From Pochonia chlamydosporia 170 (Eukaryota; Ascomycota; Sordariomycetes; Hypocreales; Clavicipitaceae), in NCBI RefSeq assembly GCF_001653235.2, contig NW_019154046.1, positions 434,001 to 498,000 on the forward strand: a stretch of DNA of 64,000 nt, read 5' to 3'. Of this stretch, positions 45,323-57,356 are shown piece by piece. A program made the translations under genes and the position numbers. The notes under the pieces were generated by a model. It ran no database searches. It was not told where the DNA came from and worked only from the letters and a program-made list of their open reading frames with translations. Positions within the stretch are counted from its first letter, which is position 1. Every line of letters starts with the position of its first letter.

Positions 45323-45971
45323 TTGGCCATGGCCATGCCTCCTGACGGTCACTCTTTCACATCGCCATCACCTATGGCGAGTGAGCAAATTCGCAAACGA
45401 CGGATCGGAGACGATTTCTCGCAAAAAGATCACCCCGCAAAGAAGCGTAAATCGACAAGTGCTCAAGTTCTCGCTCCCAAATTCCCCCCGGCTTTCTACG
45501 ACGAACTATCCGAGATACCCCTAACTCTGGACGTCCTGCTGGAGTTGGATCAGAGGAACGACGCACGATCAAATACAGAAAAACGAACCAGCTCCGTGGA
45601 TTTACTGCCCAAGGACCTCTCTCGATATTCAAGGCGCGGTGGCCCCGATACGCAGCACCTGAGAGACGTATGACAGCATGACCGGCTCGATTCAACTACT
45701 AGCTAACGTGCATTAGTTTTCAAGCAAGACACGAAACACTTCAACTATGGAAAATACCCGGTCGAGTTCAAGAAGTCGACAGACGCACTCAACGACAGCG
45801 ACTAGTGTGACTTCTAGAAGCGGTTCATCGAGGTATGGAAAGGAGTTTGATCAACACCTTCGAGACCATGGTGTATACATGAACAATCGCAAATCCAAAC
45901 CGTTGAACACAGAGGAAGCAAGGATCAGTTTGAATCCACCACTTGGGTGCAACCTGAATTCGCACCCATAG
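45323..45971 (+). CDS. N-terminal portion of a multicopy uncharacterised fungal family
   Basis: Exons 45323-45667 and 45717-45971 (49-nt intron with GCTAAC and CATTAG) give 199 residues. The product is basic and Ser-rich (IRKRRIGDD, PAKKRK, a possible nuclear signal), then FPPAFYDELSEIPLT, LLELDQRN, LSRYSRRGGPD and a Ser/Thr stretch before KEFDQHLRDHGVY. From memory this layout matches the first third of a large fungal hypothetical family of 500-600 residues; the conserved C-terminal domain is missing here, so the copy looks truncated at 45971. No function is known. Confidence 0.6.
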
Positions 45972-47820
45972 ACAACCATGTTTCATTTTGTAAGTAGAAT
46001 AGAATAGTATAGAGATATTCTTAGTCGGCCTCGGAAAGTGGTCAACTAAGGCCCAAAATGGACGTTTTTACCGAAAACGGAATGGCTTGACGCTTAGCAA
46101 GGCGTATCTAGATTTATCATGTCTATTAGGCAAGTATGTCCCTAATCCGGCGTTGCCGCTTCAATCCCACCGAGTGCTTCGGGCGATTCATCAGCACGGC
46201 ATTCAATGCTCCTGGAGCCCTGGTAGTCCGTAATGGTGTGGAATTTCGCAGCCGCGCTGGCGATGAAAGAATAGAGCAATGGTCAAAGTTGGCGCATGCA
46301 GGCACCACCCGTCCTAGTTGGATTCTGGCTATCTCGACCTTCGGTGGCTTGGGTCAGCTTATTACCCTGGCCGTGGGCCATAAACAGCGGAGTGGCGCGA
46401 TTATGATTCCCAGCAAAGTTTATTTCTGGGAATGACAGGTCATAAGAGAACGGCTCGAAAATCGGGTAATGATATGCTCCGTACGATGTCACACAGCGCC
46501 ACTAGGCCGAGATATTTCTTCTACTGTGGTGACAAGTGACCAGCGCCTGCCACATCCCTGTTTGCAATCTCAGACATGGGAGCTAGCCGGGGGCCGGACC
46601 CACGAAAGTCCCTTGGCTTCGCCGCATGCATCTCAGGTTGTAAGACGTTTGCTTTGATGAAGTTACCGCGTTACTGGTTCGGTTGGATATCTTCCGCAGG
46701 GTTCTTTCCCGTACCACCCACCCCCGCTGTTGGTGTGTTGTCAGAGTGTCTCTCCTCGGAGAGTTGTTGGTCCCTGCTTGAAGGTGGCAGCCTTTCTCCT
46801 TGCATAACATTCTCACCGGAATTCCCAGATACGCATAGTGTCGGAGAATAAGTAGCGCTTAGTTATGGAATGCGTAAGCAAATTCTAGCAAAAGTACCTT
46901 CACGCATACTCCGGGGATAAGTACGAACTCTGGTCATACTGCTGGTCTTTATGCGGTCGGATTGAATGGGCTACTTCCTCTCGCCGGAGACTCGCTGTAA
47001 GCATAATAGGCGGCCAATACAGAGGCGCCCTGGGTACAGGGCGCGCAAATAGTGAAGAGGAGGCGCCTCTGTATTGGCCGCCCCCATCTAAGGATGACAA
47101 CAAGGCAAAGCTTAGTAAAAAGGTTAATTTAGGTTGGCATCTTGGGTGCGCATCGCAAGGATTAAAAGTATTCCCTTGGATTCAGGAATTCGATCAGAAC
47201 TTGGGTACTCGTTGTACAGTATCTCTTGTCTCAGACTATGTGGCGCCCGGTCTCTCTCATGGGTGCAATGTGTCCGGAAGTGTCATGATGCGTGCATAAA
47301 ACGCCATCTTCTCAGCGCTTTCCTGCAACGATTGAATTCTTGTTAGAGCCATCTAAGGAGGAAATTTAACGCAGACAGCGAGTCTGAATTATGGCACGCT
47401 GTCTATGGATTGTTGAAGTTTGGCTCGAAGACGGGTTCAGCGTATTGTAAATGCCAGCCAGTGAGTAATATATTGGGTATAACATCTTATATAACCCAAC
47501 TTGACCGACTTGAAGAATAAATACAAGCAATCCTAGTCCTTTGCTTCCCACCGTGCACTTATTTCATTGGAATAGTTGGCATCCTCTCCGATATTGTGAC
47601 GGGCTCAGCCCAAGTTTGTTCAACATAGGGGTGCCTTCATACCGTCTATCTAAAACTAAGGAGAAAGGAAAGATCAGAGCTCGAGGCGAGCCTCGAGCTC
47701 GTGGTCAAATAGTCGTTGGGACTAAGCGAAATAACCTAATTACAGATCTGGCAGAGCCAGGTCTCAGATATCGGGCGTAGCCCGTGACAGATGTATTGGT
47801 AAAAAAGGCCGTTTTCTTCA
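45972..47820. other. Interval without a supported gene
   Basis: Short ORFs only. It holds the perfect inverted repeat listed separately at 47009-47082 and a CTCGAGGCGAGCCTCGAG palindrome near 47680-47700. Confidence 0.45.
47009..47082. repeat. Perfect 21-bp inverted repeat (hairpin)
   Basis: The left arm 47009-47029 (GGCGGCCAATACAGAGGCGCC) is the exact reverse complement of 47062-47082, with a 32-nt loop. Inside, GCGCCCTG GGTA CAGGGCGC (about 47025-47044) can form a competing hairpin. It may be the collapsed end of an inverted-repeat element or a regulatory structure; neither can be proved. Confidence 0.8.
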
Positions 47821-49269
47821 CTACACGTGGTTATGCTGCTCCTCAATTTGCTGCCTGAACTCACGGTCCACAAGAATACCACCTCGGCTGCCCTTTGCAG
47901 CAGGTACCACATTCAAATCCGCCATGACGTATGTCTCAACACTACCTTTAGCCGGACTCGACGGCGATGAGTCTGTAACATCAAGTTTGTGACCCATAGC
48001 GGCATCGCGCGTGACGCGTTCCACCGAGCGCTTGGAGGAATTGGGGCGGTGACTGGGGGCAAAGGACACGATACTGCGAATGCTCTGCAGGATACGGCCA
48101 AGGGGATTGCTAGCAACAATATACCATAATGATGGACCGTTTATCGCGACAATACTGAAGGCGGCTTCAAGGACGGCGTAATATACTATCTGGGTACTGG
48201 CTTCTGTAAAGGCGTTACTGCGTGAGTCTGCAATCCATATACTAGTAGGAGAAGATCAGGGTTGATTAATTACGGGGACGATCTTTAGCATTCCCAGCTC
48301 TGCCTTTGTGAACAAGACGCATCATGATAACCAATCGAGCTGTACTTGCACCCAAGCCGCTACATGAATAGTAGTATTAGCACAAACGTACTGCTATTAG
48401 CTGCAAATGGAGGGCACTTTCGTACACTAACGCAATTAGGAAGACACAAGAGACTGCAATTTTCCGGGCAGTGGTTATGTTGAGGGACCAGATCTTATGC
48501 CAGTTAGCCGTATTAATAATAATTCGCTAGATAGCAGTTACAAGTACGGAATCTTACCTTGGGGAGTGGCAAGACAAGAACTGCAACATCAAGAATGGAA
48601 TCGGACACGGAAAAGCCCTTAAAATAGGAGGCATAGCGGTCAAATTGTGTAGCATGGCGTATATCCCGGTCGATGCACTTCAGAGGCCCACAAAGGCTCA
48701 AGGGCACGACAATAAAGGTTACCGTCCACACGAGGACGAGGAAGATGAAGATCATCGTGATACAGTTCAACGCATCGCGATGGGATCCAAAGCAAAAGAT
48801 ACGCCGATAAAAACATACTGCGCTGAGCTTTGTCATACCAAGCGTCAATGCGGTCAGCACATCAAAGGAAATGAGAGTGCGTCCCTGCGTAAAAGCTGTC
48901 GCCTGGACCAAAGCCTTGTCTTTCGGCGTTGTGTTACCCAAAAACCCTTCTCCTAACCCTGTATATTCCGGTTAGTTTCTACATTCTAATTTTAACGACG
49001 CAAGCCCTGCCTATACTGACCGAAGAAGGAAAGAGCCACGAGGCCGACAAATCCAACCTAAATCCATATCTAGCTTAGATACCATTTTATATCAAAATAG
49101 TGGGAGGCCCAGAGCTTACCCATGCCACTGCTATCGTATAGTCGTCCATCCAGACGCGACCCTTCTGCTTGTAGCGTGCTACGAAGCGCAGCACGACGCT
49201 TCCAAAGGTTAGGAACAAAAACGTGCCGCTCAACGCTGCGAGTCCGTTCGTCTGGAAGTCAATCCCCAT
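47821..49269 (-). CDS. Rhodopsin-like (PTH11-related) seven-TM integral membrane protein
   Basis: Six exons (minus): 49269-49120, 49057-49021, 48958-48558, 48493-48432, 48359-48304 (or to 48274), 48227-47821, giving about 370 residues. It fits the fungal rhodopsin-domain membrane family: VVLRFVARYKQKGRVWMDDY in the TM1-TM2 area, KLSAVCFYRRIF at TM3, Cys-containing loop CGPLKCIDRD, SDSILDVAVLVLPLP at TM5, WKLN-like IWSLNITTARK, and LVEA-like VLEAAFSIVAINGPSLW at TM7. A basic/Ser-rich cytoplasmic tail follows. The fifth intron is either GC-AG starting at 48303 or GT-AG starting at 48273; both keep frame. Relatives include PTH11-type receptors for surface or nutrient cues. The ligand is unknown. 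Confidence 0.82.
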
Positions 49270-52065
49270 GATGTTTGACGGAGGTCTTCATGAAGTGACC
49301 ATGAAGAGTCCACAACCGATGACTGGCTCATGTAGCTGGAAGAAGAGCACACTTTTATGAGGGCCAACTGAATAGGAGGAATGGCAGTTATATACCTAGT
49401 CACATGCCACAGCTGGGGTTCGATCCAAGAGGGAAGTGGCCAAACAAAAAAAAAAAAAAAAACACTTACTCGAGCTAGCTACCAAGGTACTGGAGGATGT
49501 CGGAAGGACATTGTGCCATGACTGAATAATCCTACACAGAGAACGACGTTCTATCCTTGTGACCACCCACCGCAGCAGGACCGTCTTGTAGTGCTGTTTC
49601 GTGGATTTTGGTTGCGCCGAGTTGCATTACAGATTCTCCGGGGGCGGACGGTGCTGACGCTGCCTTGTGCGGTGTTTTTAGTGGTTGGCAAGTTGGCTTG
49701 ACTGGAGTGGATTTTGAACTTCTCTTACTGCCTGACTGACAGAGTTTATTACGCCCGGGGTAGCGAATCCAAGACGGCACCTATAAGGCTATGTTACATG
49801 TACGCCTGCGATCTTAACCCTTTATCTCATGATAACCCTTACGCCGACCGCGTCCAATTTGGGCTCTTCGTCGTCTTGTCTGTGACTCACTACGGTTTCT
49901 CGTGAGTTTGGTTTGTTGTTTGCAGGCTGGCTTGGGGCCACTCCCCCAAGTGTTCAGAATCCTATCTACGGCAGCTGAAGCGACGCCAGCACTAAATGCC
50001 GCGAAGTGAAAGTTAGGGTGCGGAGGTTAGGTTAGAGGGAGCTGGTTGGCTGCTGAACAGGAAGTGTGCTACTAATCTCTCGCTCTTGTCCACAGGCGCA
50101 TTGGTATGACGCCGCTCGCATGATTCGGTAGAGGGAATTGTTTAGTACTGACATGTCCGTTCTAAGCTGGGCCAGTACGCTATATTCTTTCCACGATTGG
50201 TCCTAATATTGTTGTCGAGTGTGCTTCCCTGGTAGTGCTGCATCAACTCTTTTAGAATGCTTACCAACCCTTTCCGAATCATTGTGGCTGTACGCATCCT
50301 AGGAAATTGCATCTGCGGCCTGGCACCAGTTCGGGTTGCCTATCCTCTCAAGTCTCACGCTTGGCCGCTTTTAAGAGATCCTTCTCAACGCATGCCGGAG
50401 TCCATATAATCATTACCCTATTTCCCTTCTCTCGCAAAGCGTCTATGGCGTCATATATGCATCATGGCGACCCCGTAGCCTGAGGATCAAACTTGGCCAG
50501 CCAACTACCCAGAGCAGATACCTACAGACGCCAGCACTCCTGTTCATGTTCTTGCTTGTTCGTCAGGAAGTCTCGTGGAGTCATACTTTGCGTATGTGTA
50601 GAGCCTTTGTATCCAAAAATGGTTAAACCGGGGGGATAACTGATTCGCGAGGCGAGTAAGTTTGGGAGCTTTTGATCTACCGATTACAAAGTTGGGGCCC
50701 GTTTCGGATCAATTGCCGAGAGGGCCAAGAGATGCGGTGCGGCAGGGCCGAGAAATATCCCCTGTCAATATCACGGTCTGAGGAAAGCCCGTCTGACCAC
50801 ATGACTATCTGCATTGCGTCCTACGACCTGTCAGTCAGCACGGAAGGTTGCGGTGCTTTGATTTTGCTGTGGTTTGCTTGCACATGCTGCGCCAGCAGAG
50901 TAGCTTAGGCTTTGTCAAGCCACGTAGAGCGACCCAGCAAACCACGAATTCGCCGTGTCCGTTGCAGCCTGCCCCATTTATCACCAGTGCCGACGCAGAA
51001 TTTGCGGTTGGATGGGCGAGGTCGGCTGTCTTACGGGCGACTCACTAGTGAGGGCGGCTGCATGTCTTGATCTCTTGATGAGTGATGAGGGGCAGCCATG
51101 TTCGGAAGCGTGGCTTTTGGTAGGTGTCCCCGTAGTGATCGCTCGGTGCTTTGGTTATTTTTTCTTTGTCTCAAAATTGGTGAGATGCTACGGCGGATTC
51201 GTACGACTAGGGTAGCCGAACGAGGTTGCCTTTGTGCGTCTCAATGGTTACCTTAACACGCGATGCCGGGAGCGGGCGGATTGGAGCCCTTGTAAGAAAA
51301 TCCCTGGTGCTGCCCGGCTCGCCGCAGTAACGTCCCAACTGCAGTAACGTTTCTTTGTTCGCGGTAGAAAGAAGTCAAAATAGAAAACAAAATCGCTATA
51401 CGTACGTCCAACACCAGCGTGCCGGATTCACGAATTGCCTTGAATAGTTCACTGAGTGAATGCATGTCCCCTTGGAGAGGTGGCGAGGGTCAACAGGTCA
51501 TTAGTCGATTATTGTGAGTCCCCATGCAAAGTCTCGGAAAAGTTGCTGGCAGGAGCTTGGCTTACTATGTCTGCTGACAGTCTAGTCCGCATTGGCTCCG
51601 AACGGAGGGCAACAATGGCCCAGACGGGGTATAACGCATCAGGTAAGGTGCTGGGATTGGTGGTAGTTTCCAGGTACAGGATCTCTAAGCAGCTCGACAC
51701 GACACGCATATGCGAATGGTTCTCAGCGTTTCTAGAACACCCCCAAGTACTATGTATGCATGACCGCTGAAGACGGCGAATCATTTTGAGAGGCGAAAGT
51801 TGTAAATCGGGTGGAATTTGCCGGCTTACATCGGAGGCGCGATTCCTTCATGACATCTCAGCCGCAGCTTCATGCAGGCCCTCAGATAAAACTGAGCGAA
51901 ACGAAGCTCTGCCAAGGAATCGTTGGCTTCGTTCCCGCGGGTTGTCCGTTCGTGCGTAGCGTTTATTTCAAAGTCAAACCCAAGTACTACTCTTTCGGTG
52001 TCTCGTGGTAGATCGCTCCAACCCCTGGACACGACTACAGTGGCCCCCGGCTTCTTTGATCTACA
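49270..52065. other. Gene-free interval
   Basis: A 2.8-kb stretch with only short ORFs. An A-homopolymer of about 18 bases lies near 49445-49462. The promoter of the AflR-like gene should lie at its right end. Confidence 0.45.
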
Positions 52066-53421
52066 ATGGCCAAATTTAGAGATAGCTGCCACTCATGTGC
52101 AGTCTCCAAAGTTAGATGCCCTAAAGAAAGACCCGCGTGCTCGCGATGCGAAAAAAAAGGGTATCGCTTGTGCGTATTTTGTCGCAAAACGTCCGGGCCG
52201 TAGGCGGGAGCAGCCCCGCGATGCTTCCAACAGCCTTGGAACCTGCGGCGAAGGCAGCGCCGAGGGCCCTAACCCCACGGTGATGCAAGCTGGCAGTATA
52301 TCTGCGCAAACAGAGACCTTAACAGCCGCAGAAATGAGTCCGCCATCGCCAACTGCCAGCACTGTTCCCGACTCTGCTGAATCTCCCGCCAATTTTCAGG
52401 CGAATTCGGCTCCTTAATGGACGGTTTTACAGATATTACTTCGCCTCTTGAACTCTTGGAGTTGCCGAAACTCTCAGCAATAAACAACCACTTCACCGAC
52501 CTTCTTACGCCGCGTTTCGGTATAGAGGCTGAGTCGCTGAATGTGGGGAGATTATCCATCCCACAAGATCACCGTGATATCGCTGATCTGCTGATATCGG
52601 ACGATATTAATTTAGATTCTAACAGTTTCAACCCACTGTTTGGGTGCACAATGGCCCCCGGGTTGTGCGCTCGACTCCATCACAATCCGATGCAGTCATC
52701 AAGCAGCAAGAACGGGGACACTCGTTCAGAATTGAGTACCGGGTGCCGCTGCATGGCACTGGCCGTGGGCCTCTTACACAAGCTCTTCTCGCCCGAGTCC
52801 CCGTCTAGCATTTCAGGCAATTCCGTCTCTGTTTCTAGCGACGGAGCCCTAGGCAGTAATTTGCCAACTCTTACGTTGCTGGAACGGAACAAGGAAACCA
52901 TCGAAGCCGTCAGCAATATGCTCCAGTGTTCGTGTGCGGAAACGGGGTACTTGACAACTATGTTGTCAATAATTGTGTTCAAGGTTCTCGAGCTGTATGC
53001 CGTGGCAGTGCGACAGGTTCACCATGGGCCAAGCTTCGAATGTACCGAGAGCCCCCTTGGTGGTGCCTGGAGCACGCCGATGGCCACTAGGTCGATTAGA
53101 CGGTTTGGTACAGACTCTAGCTCGTCCGACGACGAAGTGTCCAAGAGGACCAGTGCTCAGCTGATACTGGGCGAGCTGCACCACGTGCAAGGTATAATGA
53201 ACCAGTTGGCACTGCGGTTCAACGCCCACGGGGAAAGGGGCGCGTTGGAGCAGGATTTGGACTCGAGCTGTGAGAGCCTCACATCACCACCTCTGCTCAC
53301 TGACAGTTGCAGGCCGACTGAAACCTTCTCAGCGGCGACCCTGGGCCAAATTGAGGCAGACCTGCGAAGAGGCCTTACGACCCTATCTTCTGACATCATT
53401 ACCAGGCTACGGTGGAGTTAA
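52066..53421 (+). pseudogene. AflR-like Zn2Cys6 regulator with two frameshifts
   Basis: ATG at 52066 starts MAKFRDSCHSCAVSKVRCPK, with Zn2Cys6 cysteines at residues 8, 11, 18, 25 and 28, like AflR. In the A8 run 52151-52158 the frame shifts by one base, exactly between the fifth and sixth Cys; the sixth (ACAYF) and KRPGRRR follow in the next frame, which ends at TAA 52415. The main C-terminal part (52417-53421) is in the first frame again and holds CRCMALAVGLLHKLFSPE and a helical region of the AflR type, ending naturally at ITRLRWS. Two opposite one-base indels would explain this. Either the gene is inactive or the homopolymer is mis-sequenced. Intact relatives switch on aromatic polyketide clusters together with an AflJ partner. 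Confidence 0.8.
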
Positions 53422-54271
53422 TGAAGACCACTGCATTGGGGGGGATCGCCCATCCAAGAAACGGCTGCTCAAAGCAACCAGCATTGCCATGTATCGCAGA
53501 TAAATCGATTATGTCTATCGTGTCGGTTGGGTTTGCCCTTCAAGGCATCGTGAGTAGAAAGCAATAATAGCGAGCGATTGATCAATCGTGATCGTATAAC
53601 CCATTCCTTAGTGAAAAAGTGCTATATTCCGGTATACACTTCAGGACTTGTGTAATGGTAACTTAAGACCCTAAGTCATAGTTGGACCTGCTGCTTCTGA
53701 GGACGTAAGTCAGGTAAGGCTGTTGAGCAAATGTAACTCACAGCGTGTGTGTCGTTGTTGTACGTAGACCCCAGTAGTAATTTATTTCTTAGATTGGCCA
53801 CTAATTAGATGTCTGGTATTATTATACTCTAGCTTGGTAATGACTGCTGTTTAAATACTCATCCATGCCTCCATTGATCTTCAAGTACCCAAGGATTCTG
53901 CTAACATTGCGGTTCGTTTTACGCATAGCAAATTCTATTTTTTTTTTGCAAAACTTTGTTCTCACTATTTATGATGTTTTCTTTACTGGGAAAGGGACCA
54001 TCGAGACAGTACTCAACATAACCAAACTACATAATCATATTAAATAACGTATTTTAAGCCTTTCTACCTAATTTTATATTAAAGAGTTAGCAAATACTTG
54101 CACGTTCTGAATGCTTGAACGAAGAGTCCAGAGGCTGCATGCACTTAAATGCTGTGATAACGTCTCCTCGATTTCGAGTGCTATTCATCACGTATGCGGT
54201 GCATCTAGCAGAGAGACTCGCTGTGCCCGGCAACATTCCCCTAAATTTCTACCACCTAAAACTCTTTGTAT
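53422..54271. other. Gene-free, AT-rich interval
   Basis: No domain-bearing ORF. T-rich runs near 53938-53947. Confidence 0.4.
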
Positions 54272-55030
54272 TTACCTGTATTTACCTTGAAGCAAAGTAA
54301 GATACCGCGGTAAGTTTTCGCTACCCTCCGCAAGCTCCACAAACATGCGTGCGTGCGAAATTGCTCCTGTCACACTACCTACATGGCGACCCTCCGGTGT
54401 CCGTTCATCAGTAAGGTGAAATCTATTGTGAGTCGATCAAAACAGTCAGCCACGGTAGCCTTCTCGGAAAGTGGCTATTGATTATAAACGTACCTCCAGC
54501 CCTTTGACTCGTAAGTTGCATCGGCCGCATCGACCCAGTATGCTGCGGTCCGCTTACCTACCCCGAGGGTAGTATAGTCTGGGTGCGGAAACACAACTTT
54601 CCCCATAATTTTTCCGCTGTAAATAAAGACTCCTCAGACGTCGTCAGTTCAATGTTTGATAGTCTCGTTGGCAGCTGCCCAAGGTATCGCATTAGCAATG
54701 GCGAAGTCCCTTTCCAGGTCCTCCGTCGAGACGCTAAAAAGGTTGCTCTTGTCGGGAGTCGGTGTGCGACGACCAGCATTCCAGATGATTATTCTGGGAA
54801 AAGCATTGCTACCCCAGTGGCTTTTAATTGTCTGAAAGATAGGCGTTACCTCCGCAGGCTTGGTGAGGTTGCGTCGGGTGATTGAGGGGTTACTTCGTTT
54901 CTCTTTTTGCGCCGTCTTATGGAGAACCAACATCGATGTTGTGGTCCGCGAACAATCTGTTAGTCACAGTGCTGTCACCAATTTGATACCTGCGTTCCTA
55001 CAATGGCCAAATCCTCAGCCGACTCCGCGC
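54272..55030 (-). pseudogene. Short-chain dehydrogenase (SDR) relict
   Basis: On the minus strand the middle part reads FPRIIIWNAGRRTP (the NAG of SDRs), LFSVSTEDLERDFAI, then AAANETIKH, FIYSGKIMG, KRTAAYWVDAADATYESKGW, a probable 67-nt GTACGT-TAG intron (54493-54427 region) and FHLTDERTPEGRHVG to about 54272. Two in-frame TGA codons (54649, 54634) interrupt it, both fitting CGA-to-TGA. The Rossmann start (LAIVGT near 55020) is in a shifted frame. The usual SxnYxxxK catalytic residues are not clearly preserved. Its place between the AflR-like and AflJ-like genes suggests it was a tailoring enzyme of the same former cluster; this is inference. Confidence 0.6.
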
Positions 55031-55377
55031 AAGCCGTGCTTGCATGTCTGCTTACTCTCCGTTCCCCCGTTACCCTGGTTGTTGGTGTATTTCGTTCTCG
55101 CTGGTTGAGCAAGTGCGACCCGTCACAACTCCCTGCGCCACTTAAGGTAACTTTAATCAGCCAGCGATGCAACGCCGGCAAATCGTACCGTGTACGCACC
55201 TACGTTTTGGATTGAGCCGTAAGGGTCGAGGTGAATTGCGCTCTGTGCAAAATCTCACGGGGCCAGGGACTATATAACGGGGGAGAACGAAAACTTACCT
55301 TATCCCAAAGCTACTTCCTTTTCACAGCGGTAGTCGCACTCATGGCCTTCTGCAAGTCAGACTACGCGTAGCCTTCA

Positions 55378-56815
55378 ATGGAACTTCAGGCGCAGTTACA
55401 ATTGCACTGCCGCGAGCTTACCGGTGTTGTCGAGAGCCTTTCTACACTCTCGCATGTTAGCAGCACCAACCAAAATGCCAAAGAATGGTCACCACTCGAC
55501 AGTGACGATGGCCGGCAGGCGAAGCAAAACATACTGTCTACAATCTACAAAATCAGATCGCTAGTTTGTGGAACATCCGAGTTCCTCCAGCATCTTGCAT
55601 GCCAGGTCAACATTGGGACTTGTCGTTCACGGGGCGTACATTGTGCTGTTTAAGCTAACTGTCTCATTGCAGAGTGAAGTCCTTACCGGACTCGGTTGGC
55701 TAGGCGAGCTCCAAATCTTAGCTTGCATACCATTGACTTCCAGCGCTCCAATCAAGGACATAGCTGAGTTGTCGCGCGCCCCAGAGGCACAACTGAGCCG
55801 GATGATTCGTCTGATGGCCACCGTTGGCTTTCTGCACGAACCGGAGCCTGATCATGTGGCACATACGCCTTTGTCAGCTTCGTTTGTCTCACGTCCTTCT
55901 TTTCATGACGCCGCCATGTTTCTATCAGAATCTGTAGTTCAAGCCGGTTTACGGATGATTCAATCCACGGAGGGCCGTGACGACTCGCATCAAGCCCACA
56001 TAGCGCACACTTTCGCCTTGCCTACACTGAAACATGGAGCAAAGGTAAATCGCCGTTGGTCGGCGTATCTTCATCACGTTGGACGTCTGCAGGAAGATCT
56101 CGGGGCGACCAGTATTTTCCAGCAGCTAAATTGGCAGAAGATAATTAACCTTCCAGGCGCTTGCATTGTCGAGGTATTTACCAAGCGGTTTATACGTTCT
56201 TCCCAGTGGGAGGAACGAACTGATACCTTTTTGTGCTTTGCATGCTAATCATTGCAGGTCAATGCCCCGTCACGATCGATCTCGCTGGCACATCGACTTG
56301 CCGAGCAGTTCCCAGCCCTCCGGTGCATCGTGCAAACTAATGATCAAGACACTTGCAACTCATGCCATAGACATGGAGATGCCAGTTCCCGGATCACCAT
56401 GACGAAACGCGCCATCGGTGCTCCACAAACCGTTCTAGACGCCGTTGTGTATATCCTTCATCTACCTGTATCCTCACCAAACGTGGTATTGAGTGAGCTG
56501 ATGGCGCACTTCGCTGTGTTACAAGTACGTGGAGCCAGCATGCTCATTTGCACTGGTCATATGCTTCCGGAGCCGGGCAGCATTCCCAACTCCAATATCG
56601 AGAGCTTGGTTAGATCGCTCGATCTTGCTCAGCTGCGGCTGACTAATAAAGGGGAAATGGAAATGGTCGATTTACTGAGATTAATAGAGTCAGTTGGGGA
56701 TGGCGCAGGGAAGCTGGCTGTCGTTAAAACGATTCGTTCACGAGGCAATATCGTAGCTGCCCTGTTAGTGACAGTGGTGCCAACCAGTGATGTAATTAAT
56801 CGGGTGATTAATTAG
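55378..56815 (+). CDS. AflJ/AflS-like pathway co-activator (O-methyltransferase-like)
   Basis: Exons 55378-55605, 55673-56173 and 56258-56815 give 428 residues, close to the family's usual size. Introns are 67 and 84 nt, GT-AG, the second with TGCTAATC before CAG. The N-terminal helices (MELQAQLQLHCRELTGVVESL) lead into a winged-helix-like segment (PIKDIAELSRAPEAQLSRMIRLMATVGFL) and a methyltransferase-like fold with a degenerate SAM loop (GACIVEVNAPSRSISLAHRLAEQFP). AflJ-type proteins bind the AflR-type Zn2Cys6 protein and strengthen cluster expression; they are not thought to methylate. The frame is intact here, unlike its AflR-like neighbour 2 kb upstream on the same strand. Confidence 0.83.
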
Positions 56816-57356
56816 CGATTCATTGAATCTGTTGGAAGCGCAAGGCTTCTATTCAGGTGATAATTATCACGGGACTTGGGGTACTCGTAACTGGTTTTAT
56901 CGATGCTTGTTGAATTCATCTAGCTGTGGATAACGTACGCCTGTGTTGGTGTTGAGGCCTCCTCACGTGAGGTCTGTTTCAGCCACCGTTTGAAGCCATT
57001 CGCAGGCTACTGGCTCCGCCGCCAAAGACGGCGTTGGAAGCAACAGAATCTGAATCCGAGGTCAGGATTATACATAGTAAACGACAGTAGAGACACAAAT
57101 TAAGTAGTAAATTTTAAAATAGTAGGGTTGTCAGCCACGTTAATTTCGACCATCACAAAGCTGGCGTCTCGAACCCCAGGGTACGAACATGGGGGAAGAT
57201 GAACACACCGGTTCTTCACCGCGTCTGGTGCCTTATGCTGATTGCAGCAATAAAAGGCTACATAAAAAGTCTCTAGCTTCCCCCTATTTATGGATAGTAC
57301 ACACGGAGCGTCGCGTATCACCAAAGACAATTTTATTTTCCGGCGCAATAGACGGC
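56816..57356. other. Gene-free interval
   Basis: 3' flank of the AflJ-like gene and upstream region of the next gene. A longer in-frame start at 57189 is possible for the next gene. Confidence 0.4.

Noticed and set aside
49415..49440. GGTTCGATCC resembles a tRNA B box.
   Set aside because: No matching A box, acceptor stem or T-stem pairing around it.
49445..49462. A-homopolymer as a processed-transcript tail.
   Set aside because: No retrotransposon or processed gene copy ends there.
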